6,654 nt of DNA. Source: CAYQPF01 sp964419225 (GTDB lineage Bacteria > Cloacimonadota > Cloacimonadia > Cloacimonadales > CAYQPF01). The first letter of the stretch is position 1; each line of letters opens with the position of its first letter. Of the stretch, positions 3,962 to 6,654 are shown piece by piece. Both the position numbers and the translations under genes were made by a program. Below the pieces are notes generated by a model that saw only the letters and a program-made list of their open reading frames with translations, was not told the DNA's origin and did no database searches. The stretch spans positions 1-6,654 of the forward strand of contig CAYQPF010000214.1 in NCBI GenBank assembly GCA_964419225.1, written 5' to 3'.

Positions 3962-6654
3962 ATGTTTAAGAAGGGGATTTGGTTTTTATTACTTCTGGTT
4001 CTAATCCATATACAATTATATAGTCAACCTGAAACACAGATAACAGAAATCAGAGTAGCCGGAGGTGGAGATTATCCGCCGTACAATTTCCTCAACGAGA
4101 ACGGTGAAATGCAAGGGATCGTAATTGATTACTGGCGAGAGGGGGAAAAAGAAACAGGAAGAAAAGTAATTTTTATAAATTCAACATGGGAAGAAGTTCA
4201 AAAAATGGTTCTTGATGGCAGAGCTGATGTCCTGGAAACTATTTTTTATACGAAAGAAAGAAGCCAAAAATATGATTTTACAAATCCCTATGATGTTATA
4301 GATGTTTGTGCCTTTTTCGGGAATGACATAAACGGGATTTCCAAACTGGGTAGTCTGCAGGGATATTCTGTAGGTGTTATGAAGGGTGACGCATCCATAG
4401 AAATGTTAAAAAAGGCAAATATTTATAATTTAGAATTATTTGACGACTACAGAGACATTATTTTAGCCCTTGTTAATGGTAAAATCAAAGTTTTTATTAT
4501 GGATAAGCCATCAGCACTTTATTATATTTACAAATTGAATATTGAATCTAAAATCAAAGTCTCCCCCGCTTTCACGTCAGAAAATGTACACCGTGCAGTT
4601 AAAAAGGGTAATCAGCAATTAGTGACGATAATAGATAATGGTTTCAATAAAATTCCTATAGAAAACTATGAAAAGATAAAAAAGAAGTGGATGGGTGAAA
4701 CTGTACAACAGAGTAAGTTTATGAAGTACTTAGTCATTATTAGTCTGGCCATTGCATTTCTTTTAATAATTTTGTTTATTACAAACCAAGCTTTAAAACG
4801 CAGGATTAATATCCGAACAAAAGAATTACAGAACACCTTGGAAGAACTTAAGTTACTGCATGAGAGATACACTTTAGTCGAAACAGTTGCCAGTAATACA
4901 ATTTGGGATTGGGATCTTCAGACCAACATTATTTACATATCACCAGTACAGAGAAAATTACTGGGAATACCTGAAAATGAAGATTATACACGTGATGCCT
5001 GGATTGAAAAAATACATCCTCAGGACAGAGACAGAGTAGTGAAATTTTTGGATGATTATATTCAGGGTAAAGTCGATAATTACTATAACGAGTATAGGTT
5101 GCTACAGAGTTCAAACAATCAATATATTTGGGTGCTTTCTAAAGGAGGTGCTTTAGCCAAAAATGGAAAACCATACCGGATGTTGGGCTCATATACAGAT
5201 ATATCAGAATTTAAACGAATTCAGCAAACTGTATTAGAGAACGAAAACTTGTTTAAATCAATATTTGATTATGCAAATGAAGGAATGAGTATTCTGAATT
5301 TGGAGGGAATAATTGAGTTTGAGAACAATCAAGCATTGATAATCAAAGGTTGTCATCATCTTCAGGAAACTTCGGGGCAAAGTATCTTTACCTATATTGC
5401 TCCCGAGAGTATTGACAAAGCACTTAAAGCCAGAGAGTATGTTCTCTTACATGGCAAAATTGAGAATCAACAATATACTGTGATTCGCAAGAATAAAACA
5501 ACTATTCCAATTGAACTAAGTATCTCTCTCATTCGAGATGCTGAAAACAATCCCCAAAAACTCTTTTGTATTTACCGGGATATCAGTGAGCGTTTACAAA
5601 TGCGAAAGTCTCTGATCGAAGAGAAAGAACGTTTAAAGGTAACACTTCAATCAATAGGAGACGGAGTTATTACCACAGATATTCAGGGCAGAATTACTCT
5701 GATGAACAAGATAGCGGAAGATTTGACCGGTTGGACTCACGAGAAAGCAGAGAATCTGATGATGGAAGAAGTCTTTCAGATATTTGACAATAAGACGCGA
5801 AGAAAATCAGAAAATCCGGTAGAAAAGGCATTACAAACTGGTAATATAGTAGGACTTAGTGCAAATACAGTACTTCGTTCCAAAAATGGTACTGAATTTA
5901 TAATTGCGGATAGTGCTGCACCTATTAAGGATCAGGATGGTTTTGTGATCGGAGTTGTATTAGTTTTCCGTGATATTACCAAGCAGTTGAAAATTGAAGT
6001 AGAAATGATTAAAAATCAGAAATTGGAATCAATTGGTTTACTAGCCGGCGGAATAGCTCATGATTTCAACAATATTCTTACCAGTTTATTAGGGAACATA
6101 AGTGTGGCAAATCTCTATATTCCCAGAGATTCCAAAGCAGCCAAGCTCCTTAATGAAGCACTAAATGCCTGTCAGAAAGCTACAATCCTGACAAATCAGT
6201 TATTAACTTTTGCTAAAGGCGGGCTTCCTATTAAGAAAACAGGAAATGTTAATGATATTATCAGAGATACCGTTTCCTTTACTTTACATGGTGCAAATGT
6301 TGGATACACTCTTGATCTTGACGAGAACATTCCAACTGTGGATTTTGACGAAGGACAATTCGCCCAAGTTATTAACAACGTTGTACAAAATGCCAAAGAG
6401 GCAATGTCTGATGGGGGAGTACTCTTCATTAAGTCTGAAAAAATTGCTAAATCATCTCTTGAGAGATTCAATGCCGAGGCAGATAATTATATTAAGCTAA
6501 GTTTTATTGACAGAGGAAAGGGAATAGATTCCAAGAACATAGACAGGGTCTTTGATCCCTACTTTTCAACGAAGAAAGTTGGGAGTGGTTTAGGTCTTTC
6601 AACTTGTTATTCTATTATCACAAAACATAGTGGGTTTATTGAATTAGAGTCAGA
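3962..6654 (+). CDS. Periplasmic-sensing PAS histidine kinase, 3' end missing
   Basis: The frame is open from the ATG at 3962 to the window edge (897 codons seen). Residues 1 to about 21 are a signal peptide. Residues about 30-245 are a periplasmic solute-binding domain of the SBP_bac_3 type: DYPPYNF at 37-43, TKERSQKYDFTNPY at 97-110 with Arg100, and FIMDKP around Asp181. A membrane helix (about 254-276) and a short coiled coil lead to three PAS domains: about 303-418 (IWDWD at 314-318, closing TDIS), 428-545 (closing RDIS) and 556-676 (GDGVITTD at 566-573, closing RDIT). The HisKA helix carries AGGIAHDFNNIL with phospho-acceptor His700. The HATPase domain shows the N box NNVVQNAKEA (805-814), the G1 box DRGKGID (850-856), the F box DPYFSTK and the G2 box GSGLGLS (874-880). 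All motifs needed for autophosphorylation are intact. It should phosphorylate a response regulator; a C-terminal receiver domain could exist beyond the window. No partner regulator is visible. Confidence 0.93.
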   Translation, partial: MFKKGIWFLLLLVLIHIQLYSQPETQITEIRVAGGGDYPPYNFLNENGEMQGIVIDYWREGEKETGRKVIFINSTWEEVQKMVLDGRADVLETIFYTKERSQKYDFTNPYDVIDVCAFFGNDINGISKLGSLQGYSVGVMKGDASIEMLKKANIYNLELFDDYRDIILALVNGKIKVFIMDKPSALYYIYKLNIESKIKVSPAFTSENVHRAVKKGNQQLVTIIDNGFNKIPIENYEKIKKKWMGETVQQSKFMKYLVIISLAIAFLLIILFITNQALKRRINIRTKELQNTLEELKLLHERYTLVETVASNTIWDWDLQTNIIYISPVQRKLLGIPENEDYTRDAWIEKIHPQDRDRVVKFLDDYIQGKVDNYYNEYRLLQSSNNQYIWVLSKGGALAKNGKPYRMLGSYTDISEFKRIQQTVLENENLFKSIFDYANEGMSILNLEGIIEFENNQALIIKGCHHLQETSGQSIFTYIAPESIDKALKAREYVLLHGKIENQQYTVIRKNKTTIPIELSISLIRDAENNPQKLFCIYRDISERLQMRKSLIEEKERLKVTLQSIGDGVITTDIQGRITLMNKIAEDLTGWTHEKAENLMMEEVFQIFDNKTRRKSENPVEKALQTGNIVGLSANTVLRSKNGTEFIIADSAAPIKDQDGFVIGVVLVFRDITKQLKIEVEMIKNQKLESIGLLAGGIAHDFNNILTSLLGNISVANLYIPRDSKAAKLLNEALNACQKATILTNQLLTFAKGGLPIKKTGNVNDIIRDTVSFTLHGANVGYTLDLDENIPTVDFDEGQFAQVINNVVQNAKEAMSDGGVLFIKSEKIAKSSLERFNAEADNYIKLSFIDRGKGIDSKNIDRVFDPYFSTKKVGSGLGLSTCYSIITKHSGFIELES

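Noticed and set aside
4666..5114. Two minus-strand ORFs opposite the kinase gene
   Set aside because: Both are antisense to the membrane helix and first PAS domain; their hydrophobic or tyrosine-rich look follows from the opposite strand.
6196..6500. Overlapping + and - strand ORFs near the end
   Set aside because: Both overlap the HisKA/HATPase part of the kinase, whose N, G1, F and G2 boxes are intact in the main frame.

Overview
The window is an AT-rich bacterial chromosomal segment with three large protein-coding genes. All lie on the + strand. The first and last run off the window edges. I see no RNA gene, insertion sequence, CRISPR array or phage gene. The style of the genes points to the FCB superphylum, with Cloacimonadota-like bacteria the best guess: a Ser/Thr-rich secreted multidomain protein ending in a fibronectin-like module, a divergent DUF2207 membrane protein, and a large periplasmic-sensing PAS histidine kinase. 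This placement rests on family style, not on a marker gene.

Layout. (1) 1-2061 is the 3' part of a large secreted or surface protein built from beta-sandwich modules: an Ig-like module, a jelly-roll-like module, a chitobiase/hexosaminidase C-terminal-type module, a DUF5689/OB-fold-like region and a C-terminal Fn3-like module. A strong intrinsic terminator follows directly (2069-2100). (2) 2104-3660 encodes a signal-peptide-bearing DUF2207-type membrane protein with three predicted membrane helices. Its start codon lies a few bases past the terminator and has no Shine-Dalgarno sequence. (3) 3661-3961 is a 301-base non-coding gap. It contains a degenerate 8-bp-period repeat resembling the 'ACGCGGAG' repeats of many environmental bacterial genomes, an 18-bp-spaced direct repeat, a possible sigma70-type promoter, an imperfect inverted repeat that could be an operator or 5'-UTR hairpin, and a clear ribosome-binding site. 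(4) 3962 to the window end encodes a membrane sensor kinase: signal peptide, periplasmic solute-binding-protein domain, membrane helix, coiled coil, three PAS domains, a HisKA domain with phospho-acceptor His700, and an HATPase domain cut by the window edge.

The three genes do not form an obvious operon: a terminator separates the first pair and a promoter-bearing gap separates the second. No shared pathway can be shown. The kinase probably senses a small periplasmic solute, and the sequence retains Arg and Asp residues at places where amino-acid-binding proteins of this fold grip their ligand. Nothing in the window is a convincing new defence or mobile system. The points most worth a second look are the octamer-periodic repeat, the kinase sensor pocket and its upstream hairpin, and the terminator placed against the start of the DUF2207 gene.
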